A DNA stretch of 64,000 nt from Paratrimastix pyriformis (lineage: Eukaryota; Preaxostyla; Paratrimastigidae): assembly GCA_027972325.1 (NCBI GenBank), contig JAPMOS010000056.1, positions 75,001 through 139,000 on the forward strand, written 5' to 3'. Numbering within the stretch: position 1 is the first letter of the stretch; each line of letters begins with the position of its first letter. A model generated the notes under the pieces. It worked only from the letters and a program-made list of their open reading frames with translations, searched no databases and was not told where the DNA came from. The position numbers and the translations under genes are program-made. Positions 46,162 to 59,300 of the stretch are shown here, one piece after another.

Positions 46162-48289
46162 ATGGGCCAGGCCGAATCGAGATCCCACCTGCGGGAATCG
46201 CCCAATGAAATTTTGGGGAAATTGCCCAATGAAATTGTGGTTTCGATCTTCCGACATCTAGATTGCGTGACTTTGGCTTCTTTGATGCATGTTTCCCGAG
46301 GTTGGCATCAAATCATCTCAACCACCACCTGCTGGCCCGTTTCTCTTGCCCATGTTCCGAATTCTACATTTCCTGGGGACTTTGAGAAGCAGTTCCAGCT
46401 CTTCCTCAAGGTTTTTGCCCTTTTCCCCATGTCTCACGTCTCACAGTCAATCCCTTCTTAGGATCCCCTCCATGATTCCGTGAAGCGTATGAAGGCGCCC
46501 TCAGACACACGTTTTAAAGTCGTATTTGTGGGCGAGCGTCGTGCCGGGAAAACGGTTTGATGCCTATTTCGCCCATTCTGCCCTTATCTTCTGGTGATTT
46601 TAGTCTTTGGTATTACGCCTCCTGTCTGGGTCTGCCGCCACACTGACTAAAACCTCCATGGACTTAAACAAACTTCGTAGAGTGTCTGTGTGTCCATCCC
46701 CTTCCTTGGAGCCTCTCATACCCCGGGTCGTTGGCCGGTCACAGATTCCCTTCGGATTATATCCCCACGGTCGGCCACTGCTCTTTCCCGATGTTGGTCG
46801 ACTGACACATGACGATGGGGGCGGTAGGTCTTCGACAACACAGATTGCAATCTGGAGTTGGACGGGCGGACGCATCAGCTTGCTCTCTGGGATACGGCAG
46901 GTCTGATCGCCGACATCACCCACGGAGGCAACGACCTCTCACCTGTGCTGCCCGGCGCAGGCCATGAGGAGTACGACCGACTGCGGCCCCTGTCGTACCC
47001 CGGGACGGACCTGGCGCTCCTCTGCTTCTCGGTCGCATCCCGGGAGCAGTTCGACCGGGTGCGCACCAAGGTCCGTGCGTGCATCCTCCTCCTCGCATGA
47101 TGAGGATGATGACTGGATGATGATGGTGGTATTGATGATGATGACGGTGATAATGGTTATGCTGCTAATTGGATGACTGGGTATGGTTGATGAGGATGAT
47201 GACTGGATGGTGATGATGTCTGGATGATGCTGATGATGATGCTGATGATGATTGGATGATTGGATGCTTGGATGATTGGATGATTGGATGATTGGATGGT
47301 CATGTTGATATGATGGTATGCACGAACATCCGGGGCTCATCCTCCTCCCCCACCCACTCCCACCTCCCCACCCACCCCCACGCCACGCGCGCGCACCCAC
47401 ACACACAACAACAAGTTTCTGCCCGAGGTGCGCAAGCACGTGGAGGGTAAGCCGCCGGCCTTCCTGCTGGTGGGCTGCCAGGCCGACCGGCGGCTGGATG
47501 TCGGATGCAGCCCCCAGGCCACCGTCTCATACGCCGAGGTCCCTTTCCCGATCAGTCCACCCCACCCCCGATACATGCACACCAATGCCTCAATTACCCT
47601 CTCATACGCCGAGGTCCCTGGCCCGGCCCCAACCCGCTCTCAGCCCACCCCCGTCCACCCCACCCCACACCCACACCCTCCCCACCCCACACACACCATG
47701 CCTCTATTCCCCGGCCCGCGTCATCTCCCGCGGAAACGCCCCTCTGCCCACGCCCGCCACACATTCCATCGGCCCCTCTCCGCCATCCCGCCCTTCACCG
47801 CGTCATACTCCCCCACCACCACCACCACCACCACCACCACCACCACCACCACCACCACCACCACCACCACCACCACCACCACCACCACCACCACCACCAC
47901 CACCACCACCACCACCACCACCACCACCACCACCACCACCACCACCACCACCACCACCACCACCACCACCACCACCACCACCAATCACCACCAACCACCA
48001 CCACCAATCACCACCAACCACCACCAACCACCACCACCCACCACCCACCACCCACCACCACCCACCACCACCCCGACATCGGCAGTGTCTCCGGCTGGTG
48101 GTCGCGGAGGGCCTGGCCGGGTACGTCGAGACCAGCGCCCTGGCTGGGCAGTGCGTCGACCAGCTCCTCCAGCTGGCCCTCCTGTCCGCCCCCTCGCCTC
48201 CCCCCATACCCGTATCTGTCAAGGTACCCCTTCCCCGATCATGTTGACGTTGTTGTTGTTGTTGTTGTTGTTGATCGGATGATGTGATC

Positions 48290-48361
<72 letters not shown>

Positions 48362-48832
48362 CGGGATGATGATGAGGGAGGAAGCGGGGGGCATGATGAC
48401 ATGTGTTGGGGGATGGGCGACACGGGCTGTGCGCGACACCCACGCGCGTCACTCCTCCTCTACCACTACCACCACCACCACCACCCCCGCATCATCGCAG
48501 GACGGTCATCGACCTCAAAGTCGCGCATCGGTTCCACGAGTTGGTCCGCCCCCATCCACCTGCCCCGCACGCACCCTCCACACCACCTCCGCAGCACCCC
48601 GCCCTCCTGTCTGCCTCCGTTCCGTCCTCCTCACGCCTCCAGCACACCTGATCATGGGTCCCAGTCCCGCTCATGGCTCTGCCCAATTCATGCCCCCCCC
48701 CCCCCCCCCCCCCCTGGACGACGGGATCGCCAGGTCACGCGTCCCCCGGGTCATTACGCCACCCTGGCCGAGATCCGGACGGGCACCATCGCAGACGCAC
48801 GCCCTGCCCCAAGTCCCCACCAGCAGAAGTGA
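46162..48832 (+). CDS. F-box-Rho GTPase fusion, copy 1
   Basis: Exon 1 (46162-46410, 83 codons) starts MGQAES and holds an F-box, LPNEIVVSIFRHLD...SRGWHQI. A 51-bp intron joins in phase to 46462-46554 with KVVFVGERRAGKT (P-loop). Then come 46604-46629 and 46745-46769 (GFPSDYIPTVFDN, switch I), 46828-46900 and 46961-47070 ([19 protein letters not shown], switch II), 47416-47538 (EVRKHVEGKP, LLVGCQADRR) and from 48086 (YVETSALAGQCVDQLL). A short exon near 48501 (TVIDLKVAHRFHEL) and the last exon (YATLAEIRTGT, stop 48832) form a tail without a CaaX box. F-boxes bind SKP1 in SCF ligases. Rho GTPases bind effectors when GTP-loaded. Position 12 is Arg and the catalytic Gln is His, so GTP hydrolysis should be weak. 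Confidence 0.88.
47095..47312 (+). repeat. GAT/GATTGGAT intronic array
   Basis: Loose GAT and GATTGGAT units in the intron after the switch II exon of F-box-Rho copy 1, at the same place as the larger array in copy 2. Confidence 0.9.
47811..48077 (+). repeat. (CCA)n intronic array
   Basis: About 57 perfect CCA units then CCAAT and CCCACCA variants, in the intron before the G5 exon of copy 1. Long Thr, His or Pro open frames across it are artefacts. Confidence 0.95.
48250..48365 (+). repeat. (GTT)n and (GAT)n intronic array
   Basis: Seven GTT units then about 22 GAT units in the intron after the G5 exon of F-box-Rho copy 1. Confidence 0.95.
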
Positions 48833-49670
48833 CACTGTCCCCAGCCAGCAACAGCAGTGACCAAACCACGGCGTGACTCGTCCCCCGACCCCCACCCCGA
48901 AGAATTTGTATAGGCGACCAGAAACCCGAGGATCGATGTGGCCTCAGTTGGACGGGGGGTGGGGATCTGCCCCAGTGATGCGAGTCGTCGCCACCTGCCT
49001 TTCCGACAACCCTCTCATTCCTGCAGCTTCCCCGGCGCCTTTTCACTGGATTTTCCTCTTGTAATTTTCAGTTAGCCTCCCACGAGGCTGCACTAACATG
49101 AGAAAGAAAGAAAGGATCCTCTTATTCTGGGGGACGATCCAGACATGAACAGTGGATCCAGACATGAACAGTGGCCCAATCGAGTGGGGGGGGGGGGGGG
49201 GGGGTGGAGGTTGTAATTTTGAGTGAGGTGCTGGCCCTGCCGATGAACCTGTCTTTGTCTGCCCCTGCTGCGCATGGGGGCCTGGATGCAGTGCGAGATG
49301 CGGGGTGAGGTCGCATTTGAGGCGCTGTTGGCAGGGGGTGCGAGCCACTACCACCGGAGTGGGCAGCCACGCCAGTTTGGGGTTGAAGGAGCGGTGGCCG
49401 ACAAGACAGTGTGTTCGGTTCTTTCTCTGTGGTGGTTATGTGTTGATGATAGTGATGATGATGATGATGGTGATGATGATGGTGTATCCGTTTTTTATTT
49501 CTATGTCTCTCAAGAAAAGGACGTTTGCCGGCATCCGGGTTTTTGCTCCTCTGTCCGGGTTTTTGACCCCCCCTTTTCTTGTGCCCACCCCGCAAACCGG
49601 GGGAAGGGATACCTAACGAATTCGTGAACTGCGGCCTTTTCCCCCCTGAGTCGGATGAAAAGCTCCCACG
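48833..49670. other. Gap with a duplicated 65-bp block
   Basis: About 840 bp. It holds GTATAGGCGACCAGAAAC (48908-48925), shared with the 3' flank of copy 2 (56267-56284). The block 49051-49115 is repeated upstream of copy 2. A 19-bp direct repeat GATCCAGACATGAACAGTG (about 49135-49173), a G-run (49184-49203) and a short GAT repeat (49446-49483) follow. No gene is recognised. Confidence 0.65.
49051..49115 (+). repeat. Block shared with the F-box-Rho copy 2 upstream region
   Basis: Reads TCCTCTTGTAATTTTCAG, GCCTCCCAC, TGCACTAACA and GAGAAAGAAAGAAAG, near-identical to 53446-53506. It was probably carried along in the duplication that made the two F-box-Rho genes. Confidence 0.8.
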
Positions 49671-51929
49671 ATGACAGTGTCGTCCGTATCCATTTTGACA
49701 CATAACAATTTTGTTTTTTTTTGCGATTTGACGCAGCCCGATTCTCATTCCCTTCCTGATTGGCCAGTCGAGCTCCTCTCACTGCTCATCGAGGCCTCAA
49801 TGTTTCCGCTTCAAGCGTATTGCCAAATGATTGCTATTTCACATAAAACACGGCTCGCTCTCAGAGGGACCCCATGTCGGCTGTCATTCCAACCCAGAGT
49901 TACCGATGGACCTTTTTCCGACGAACCAGACCCGGTCCCAACGCCATCCGTCGAAGAACTGGCAGCTATTCTTGAGCCATGTCGGAACTTGGTGGAATTG
50001 TCTCTCCCAGACCAGGGGATTACCGGGTGTGGACGAACCGTGGCCACCTATCACCTGTGGGTCGAGCGGGCATTCAACGGGCACCGGCCGCTTCAAAAGC
50101 TCTCGATTCCATCGACAAACGGTTTCACACCGGGTGCACTGTGCCAACTTCTCTCTCGGTGCGTCCCGCTGCGAGACATTACCCTCGTCGACATCCCCGT
50201 GGGTTCTGTCGATCGGCTTCTCGCCCCCCTTGTTGGCCCTTGGCTCCGCCGAGTCTCTCTGAGCGTCACCGGGGTGGGTCCGACCGCCGAAACGATGAGA
50301 CTCCTGGACCGCTGCCCGCTGCTCGAGTCCCTCTCGATAAACATCTGCCCGCCGAGCCTGCTGCTCGACCGCCTGTCCCAGTTGACGGAACTGCGGCTGT
50401 TCCCCAATCAAGGGGACCGAGATTATCGTGTGCCGCCACACAACCCCAACCTCACGACTTTGGCTCTCGATGCCTGCTCGCCCGAGACTGCCCTTGAACT
50501 GGCCACAGCCTCCTTCGGCCGCTTGAGCGAGCTGACCCTGCAGCATCTCCCCGAACCAGCGGACCTCCGCGCTCTGCTCACCGAGAACGCAGCCACCCTG
50601 GCGAAGGTCCACTTGGGCTTTGGCGAGAATGACGTCATCGCCGATCTGGCGACCTTTGAGTGTCTCGGCCGTTTGGAGAGGCTCACCGACCTGGAACTGT
50701 GTGCCTACAGCCCCACCGCCATCCCGCAGCCCTTGATGGACCGCCTCTCCCGCCTGGTTTTCCGGGCCCCTCTCGTATGCCCTGAGGATCACATCCGGAT
50801 TTGTGGCTCAGACCTGCGGTCCCTCTCGCTCTACATCACGACCTACGTCAGCCTGTTCGACCTGCAGTGTCCCCTCCTGGAGGAGCTCAGACTCCCCCCG
50901 GGAAACCCTGCGTCTTCTGTGGTGGTCCGTCTGCGGTGCCCCCACTTGCGGGGCCTGTCCGACCTCGTCTCTCACGCCCAAGTCGAGCATCCCGGTGGCC
51001 CCCTGGCCCACTTGGAAGTACTCCAGTTCGGCCAGGCCTGTCCCGGTCCGGCGCGCCCTCGCCCCCATTGTCCCACATCACGACCTTCTCCCGCTTTTCC
51101 TCTAGCGCCAAAGCCCGCCCTGTCTTTGTTGTTCGAAGGCCATTTCCCAGCCCTGCGGATCCTGAGGAACGTGCGCACGGACGTGTTCGACATCCTGGAA
51201 CGCCTTTGTGGATGCGCTGCCACCCCGCGCCTCTCGACGCTCTCGATCGAGTACGGCGGGGAGCCGCCGTGCTTCGGGATGTTGCAGGTGGGCCCCACCT
51301 TGCGCTCGCTGGACCTCTCCATGCGCCGAGACCCCCAATGTGACGACCTCGAAGCCGCAGTGGCCAACCCCGACGCCGAGCTCGCCCTGGAGGGGCCCGG
51401 GCTCCGCACGCTGCACCTGAATGCCCCCGAGTGCACCAGGCTGACCCTGTGCATGCCCCAGCTGGCCATCCTGTGGCTGGATTCCTTGGTGTCTCTCAAG
51501 GAACCCATTCAGTGGAGCAGCGCTCCCCCGGGCCGCCTCCGCTCCCTGACGATGCTGAACTGCCCGCACCTCGACCAGGCCGCCATGGCGGCCCGGTTCT
51601 CGGAGACCCTGCGCCAGCCGACCCTCTCCCGCATGCCCGTCTGCCGCTGGGCGCCGCCTCCGGGGGTGCGGGACCTTCGCCTGGTGCAGCTGGCAGACTC
51701 GTGCCTGGTCATCGACTGCGCGCCCGGACTGCAGGTCCTGGCCTTCACAGGCTGCAGGCACCTCACTGAGGTGGCCCTGACGGGCTGCGTGGGGCTGGAG
51801 GAGCTCACCGCCGTCCCGGGCGCGCGCATTAGTCAGCTCAGGCTGCCCGAGGAGGGGCTGATGCCCATGCTGCGCGTGGTGGACGGCTTCCCGTGGGGCG
51901 CGATCGGCTGGTGGAAGGACCCCGGGTGA
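49671..51929 (+). CDS. F-box/LRR protein
   Basis: One long frame to the stop at 51929 (up to 752 codons). An F-box-like helix set opens it: LPDWPVELLSLLIEASMF with a helix ending HKTRLAL. About a dozen leucine-rich repeats follow (for example LVELSLPDQGIT, LRDITLVDIP, LESLSINICP, LTELRLFPN, LRTLHLNAPE, LQVLAFTGCRHLTEVALTGC), the last ones of the cysteine-containing F-box LRR style. Such proteins recruit substrates to SKP1-CUL1 ligases through the LRRs. A 60-bp segment (about 51050-51109, GTCCGG...CTCTAG) is probably an in-frame intron. A pyrimidine tract and CAG at 49736 suggest that a short first exon ATGACA joins PDSHSLPDW. It stands between the two F-box-Rho genes. Confidence 0.85.
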   Translation: MTVSSVSILTHNNFVFFCDLTQPDSHSLPDWPVELLSLLIEASMFPLQAYCQMIAISHKTRLALRGTPCRLSFQPRVTDGPFSDEPDPVPTPSVEELAAILEPCRNLVELSLPDQGITGCGRTVATYHLWVERAFNGHRPLQKLSIPSTNGFTPGALCQLLSRCVPLRDITLVDIPVGSVDRLLAPLVGPWLRRVSLSVTGVGPTAETMRLLDRCPLLESLSINICPPSLLLDRLSQLTELRLFPNQGDRDYRVPPHNPNLTTLALDACSPETALELATASFGRLSELTLQHLPEPADLRALLTENAATLAKVHLGFGENDVIADLATFECLGRLERLTDLELCAYSPTAIPQPLMDRLSRLVFRAPLVCPEDHIRICGSDLRSLSLYITTYVSLFDLQCPLLEELRLPPGNPASSVVVRLRCPHLRGLSDLVSHAQVEHPGGPLAHLEVLQFGQACPGPARPRPHCPTSRPSPAFPLAPKPALSLLFEGHFPALRILRNVRTDVFDILERLCGCAATPRLSTLSIEYGGEPPCFGMLQVGPTLRSLDLSMRRDPQCDDLEAAVANPDAELALEGPGLRTLHLNAPECTRLTLCMPQLAILWLDSLVSLKEPIQWSSAPPGRLRSLTMLNCPHLDQAAMAARFSETLRQPTLSRMPVCRWAPPPGVRDLRLVQLADSCLVIDCAPGLQVLAFTGCRHLTEVALTGCVGLEELTAVPGARISQLRLPEEGLMPMLRVVDGFPWGAIGWWKDPG

Positions 51930-52640
51930 GGGAGCGCAAGGGCTGTTTGGGGGCCACCAAGACGATGAAGAAGCAGCCAAAGACGCATGCATCTGTCCAG
52001 TGATGAAGGGGCGCAGGGCACACAAGCGGGCAGGACGAGCGAGAGTCAACGACCCTTTCGCCTTCGCTGCCGCGCGCGCAAAGCGTCCTCAGATAAACAC
52101 GCAACCCCGCTCTTTGCCCTCCCTCGACCCCCATTCTTCATCCCCTCAGAGAGACATGCTGTGTATTTGCTAGGACGCAGGCGAAGAGAAACTTTACTCC
52201 CGCCTTCGCGTCGCGCGTTACGTTCCGATGGGGCCCTGGGCCTAATGACCTCGTGTTGGGCCCTCCTCGGCCGGGGCCGCAGCGAGCGGAGCCCAGTGGG
52301 TGGGTGATAGGGGGCGGCGGGGGTGGGGGTGGGGGGGTGGGGGTGGGGGGGCGGGGGGGGGGGGGGGGGGTGCCTTGTGTCAGGGTGCGGCTCGTCGGCA
52401 GCCGCCCTGTTCCATGGTCATCAGGGCCTCATCCCTCCCACAATAATGCCGCGACCGCCCCGGCCGACGCGTCGGGCTGGGCATCGTGGATGCGGGGGGC
52501 GGCGGGGGGGGGCAGCGGGGGCAGCGGGGGGGGCAGCGGGGGGCGGGGGGGCAGCAGGGGGCAGCGGGGATGTCCCGACAGAGGAGAAGGCATTGTGGCC
52601 CTGAAGCGTCGGTAGCCCGCGCAGCGGGGTGGCGTCGGGG
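51930..52640. other. Gap with dispersed repeat copy B and G-rich DNA
   Basis: About 710 bp. Copy B of the hairpin repeat is at 52145-52235. Strong G-rich runs (52310-52372 and 52495-52575) could form quadruplexes. No gene is recognised. Confidence 0.6.
52145..52235 (+). repeat. Dispersed hairpin-like short repeat, copy B
   Basis: CATGCTGTGTATTTGC, GACGCAGGCGAAGAGAAA and CCGCCTTCGCGTCGCG. It matches copy A over about 75 bp and copy C in the core. Confidence 0.7.
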
Positions 52641-52759
52641 TGTGGTGGTGGGTGCGAGACGAGAATTGCGCGGTGCACGGTGCCCGATCAGGTCGAGAAG
52701 GGGGAGGGGGAGGGGGAGGGGGCAATGGAGCGGACCGTGCCGGGCCGCTCGCCGATGAC

Positions 52760-53000
52760 GTGGACGAGGCAGCGGCACGAGTCGGGATGCACCTTGGCGT
52801 CCGGGCCGAAGAGCTGCCCGATCCGATACCCGATGAGGCCGCCCTCATCAAAGCCGTTCACACCAAGGGCATCTGGGCCGGTGTCGATGTCGTGGAGAAC
52901 GAGCCCGATGTTGAGGGCCCCTTCCGCCATCCCTTTGCCGCCGAGGAGAACATCCTGGTGACCCAGCACACTCCATCCGCCACGAGGAGGCCACCACCGG
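52760..53000 (+). pseudogene. D-2-hydroxyacid dehydrogenase (PGDH-like) fragment
   Basis: A frame from about 52826 to 52975 reads PDEAALIKAVHTKGIWAGVD, then VVENEPD and ENILVTQHT. This is the C-terminal part of the nucleotide-binding domain of 3-phosphoglycerate dehydrogenase-type enzymes, with the conserved E of NEP and the catalytic-His position of the TPH motif as TQH. No upstream Rossmann GxGxxG or substrate domain is found, because G-rich DNA replaces it. The frame after TQHT loses similarity. It is most likely a truncated relic, less likely one exon of a gene whose other exons I cannot find. Confidence 0.6.
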
Positions 53001-53074
53001 GGAGGATGCACCATGGTGATGTGCTACGCCTTCATGGGGATGCGGCAATGCTATCGTTCCCCCGCCTCAACTAG

Positions 53075-53565
53075 TTTTTTTGGTTCTCTCCCTGGGGGAG
53101 CTGGTAGGGCGTGACGCAAGGCTTTCTTTTCTTTTTCCAGCTGGGAGATGTTTCCCCTGTGCTTTTGAGTGTGCCATAGAGGCGCCACCTCTCTGACAGC
53201 GATGGTGAGGCGAGGCAGGATGCGGGCCTTGTTGTCTCTGGGACTGATGCCGGTGGCGGCCTTGCGGGCCCAGGAGATCATGTTCGAGGCCTCCACTCCA
53301 TAGCAAAAGACCGAACGAACCCCTCTCCCCTGCGGGTGGACGACGGCAGCGAAGCCTATCGGGGGTGATGAGTGTGGGGAAATGAGATCACGCCTTTTTT
53401 GGTCAGAGTTCCTTCGTTACACGAGACTCTGGACAACCTTTTGAGATTCTCCTCTTGTAATTTCAGTTGGCCTCCCACCTGCACTAACACGAGAAAGAAA
53501 GAAAGACAAGTGATGTCAAGCCGCAATCGCTCCAGGGCAATCTATTCAGTGTGTCAAACATTGAA
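53075..53565. other. Upstream region of F-box-Rho copy 2
   Basis: About 490 bp. A minus-strand frame (53296-53051) is open with no known family. The block 53446-53506, shared with 49051-49115, lies about 60 bp before the ATG of copy 2 and may contain its promoter or leader. Confidence 0.5.
53446..53506 (+). repeat. Shared block, copy next to F-box-Rho copy 2
   Basis: Partner of 49051-49115, differing by a short gap in GCCTCCCAC(GAGG)CTGC and a few bases. Confidence 0.8.
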
Positions 53566-56135
<2,570 letters not shown>

Positions 56136-56367
56136 CAACAGCAGGAGCAGCGCTGGGCCCGACGCCCACCATCACCACGCGCTGACCATACCTGCCGCTT
56201 CCCCAGCAGTCTCCCCCCCCCCCCCCCCCCCCGAAAGAGGGACCCGACTCGGGTCGGGGGTTGTTGTATAGGCGACCAGAAATCCGACCAAGTGATGACC
56301 CGTGGACTGGCGGCAAGTGTGTGTGTGTGTGTCGTGGGAAGCTGGGACATGTGTGTGTGATCGAGGA
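56136..56367. other. Short convergent gap
   Basis: About 230 bp between the stop of F-box-Rho copy 2 and the stop of the minus-strand large gene. It holds a C-run (56213-56232) and the GTATAGGCGACCAGAAA block shared with the 3' flank of copy 1. Confidence 0.7.
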
Positions 56368-59300
56368 TTACAAGAGCAGGAGCTCCCGAAATCCGAAGGC
56401 CGGGTTGGCGCGTCCCAGGATGGGCAGCAGCTCGGCCGTCTTCAGACGAGCGACCGCCTGGGGAGAGAGAGAGGGATGGGGAGGGGGGGGGGGGGGAGAA
56501 GAGGGGGTCCGCGAAAAGGGGATGGGAATGAGGGCAGGAGAAGATGGAGGGTGTCTGTCTGTCTGTCTGTCCCTGTGTGTCTGTGTCTGCGGAGAGGGGG
56601 CCGGCTGCTGGTGCCCCCATGATGGCTCTCGACGACTTGAGTGGGATGGGATCAATTCGTCTGATTTTTAGCCACATTTTAAGCCCTCTTCGTTCTCGGC
56701 GGAATATGAGAAGGAAAGAGAGGGCGGAGAAGAGGAGGAGGAGTGAGGGGAAGGGAAGGGAAGGGTCCCCAGACCCGCGTGTTGCCCCGAGAGAAGGCCG
56801 TGAGGGCGGCGGCGGCCAGGGCGGCGCGCTCGGGGTCCCGGTTCAGCACGGCCTGCACAAGCGGTTCGAGGAGGCCGCCTGAAGACACGACGGCGGACGC
56901 ATGTTAATCCAGATGTGTCAGTCAATTCAGGTGCTAGTCAACCCAGGGGTGTATCAATCCAGGTGTGTTAGCCAATCCAGGTGTGTCAGTCAATCCAGGG
57001 GTGTCTGCCAGTTAATCCAGTGGTGTCTATCAACCAATGCAGGTGTGTCAATCAAACCAGTCAATCCAGGTGTCAGTCAATCCAGGTGTCAGTCAATCCA
57101 GGTGTCAGTCAATCCAGTTATGTCAGTCAGCCAGGTGTGTGTCAGTCAATCCAGGTGTCTGCCAATAGCGAAACAGTCGTCCGTGGGTGAGAACACAGCG
57201 CGACCAGCGCAGCGGTACCGGTCATGCGCCGGAGGTAGCGGACGGACCTTCGGCCAGGAAAAGCTCGGCGACCTCGCGGGCGAAGAGCAGGTTCCGCACC
57301 AGCCGCAGGCAGACGTAGCCCAGCGGGCCATCGGCTTGGGCGAGGACGAAGCCCATGAAGAGCGGGAGACCTGCGCGGGGGTGACGGAGACCAACCGCCG
57401 ACCGACAGAATGGGAGGAGAGTGTCAGCGGAGGCCGCTCGGTGTTCCGTGGACCGGAGGGCAGTGTTTTGGCAAAGCAACTCGTCCACAGGACAAAGATG
57501 CCTGGGAGCGCGGATCAATGCCCAAAAAAGTACCAAAAAAGTCCAAACGGGTCCGGTATTGGCGCCAGAAAGCACCAAAGAACAGCGGCCAACAAAGTCT
57601 CCACAAAACAACCGCCTGGTGGGGCCAAGGGCAATGCGAAGGCTTTGTGAATCCCGTTGTACATTATTGAAATCAGCCAACCGCATCTCTGGATCTTACA
57701 AGAGAAAGAGGGGGAGCAACGATGGCGGCAGACCGGGTGAGAGCAGAATGATGCGCCGGCCACGCTCCGTGGCGCCCGTCGCACACAGGAGCTCGAGCAT
57801 CAGCCGGGCGTGGAGTTGGGTCCAGCTGCCCCAGGCCATCATCCCCGGGTCGCTCCCTCCCCCCTTGGCCGCCGGGCCGCCAGTGGACCGCGGGGGCCGA
57901 GGTGGCGGACCCCCGGAAGCGGGGTGGTGCTGTGCGGAGGCAGGCGGTGGCTGATGGAGCGGATCCAGGAAGGTGAACAGCGTCCGGTAGAGCGACGCCA
58001 AAAAGCCCGGGTGGAGCTGCAAGAGAGAGAGAAAGAACGACAAAAATGTTGGTCCTTCCAGGAGTCGAACCTGGGTTATCGGAGTCAAAATCCGATGTCC
58101 TAACCACTAGACTAAAGGACCCGAGCATAAGAAAGAGAGAAGGTGGCGACCTTGATCAGGGGTGCAATGGACTCCTCAGTCGCCAGGAGGCTCGCCAGCA
58201 CGCCGACCAGCCGCCGAACACGAAGGGCCTCCATCCCCCCGCCTGTCTGCTCGGCCATCAGGGCGGTTGGGCTCGTGATGAGCACTCGTTGGACGTGGGC
58301 CGTCAGCAGCGAAAGCAGTGGAGAGTGGATCAGGGCCAGCTATGATCATGATACGATAGCATCACGATAAAAGTGAGTATGTGCTCAAAAAAACGCGTGA
58401 AGGAGTTTGGGTTTTCTTTGCTGTCGTCACAGACCCTGGCAATGGGGCCTCCCAGAGCCACATTGACGATGACCTCCCCGACGAGCCCCCGAAGTTCCAT
58501 CACCCAGCGGGTGGCGGCGGCGGACGACCCAGCCTCCATCGCCCCGGCACCATCCCCGCCCCCACTGCGCTGCTCACCGCCTGCATCGGGAGCCGGACTG
58601 GGCGCGCCTCGTGGAGACTGTGCCCCGGCGCTCGTGGCAGGGGCCCCGCGCAAACGGTTCCCTGCAGTGGTCCCGGCGGGTGACGGGCTGCGATGATGGT
58701 TGGGGCCGCCGCTGCGGGATGGCGGTCGTGGCGGTGGGGCGGCGGTGCTGCTGCCGGCTGGGGTTCGAGAAGGGGATGGACGGCGCGCGGCGGGGGTCGA
58801 GTTGTGTCTGTGGAAAGAGGAAGAAAGAGCCGTGAGGAGATGAGTGGCACACGAGGCAGCTGATGAGATGGGCACAGAGGCGCCCCCCCAGACAGGACGC
58901 GAAAAGAACGGGAGCAGCCATGTCAGACCCGACAGTGGGCGTTCGTGCTGATGCCGATGTCCGGCCGGGGGTTGCCGATCGCGCAGGGGTTGTTGTCACC
59001 CCGGGCGGCCCCGCAGCCGATTCGGACCGGTCGCCCCCAGGGGCAGCCCCGTCCAGGGATTCCCACAGGCGGGCGAGGGCCGGACACAGCCCGGCAGCCA
59101 CACACTCCATGACGACCGAGTTGGGGGCCAGGTGAAGCAGCGCGTGCAGCAGGGACAGGGCCAGCGGGACCGGAATGGGGTCGGCTGATGCCGGTGTCGG
59201 CCCGAGGGCAGCCAGTAGCCGATCAACAAACCGACCCGCGTCATTCTCCTCGCTGCCTGCGGCGGTCGGATCCAGGGGGCGCCAGGCAAGGGCAGCCTGG

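Noticed and set aside
45879-46208. Separate gene before F-box-Rho copy 1
   Set aside because: One frame looks partly coding, but no family, no start context and no convincing splice to a neighbour could be found.
47811-48077. Thr-, Pro- or His-rich proteins over the (CCA)n array
   Set aside because: The array is an intron of F-box-Rho copy 1. The coding frame resumes at 48086.
52310-52575. Gly-rich coding exon of the dehydrogenase
   Set aside because: These are G-runs without the Rossmann motif. Treated as non-coding G-rich DNA.
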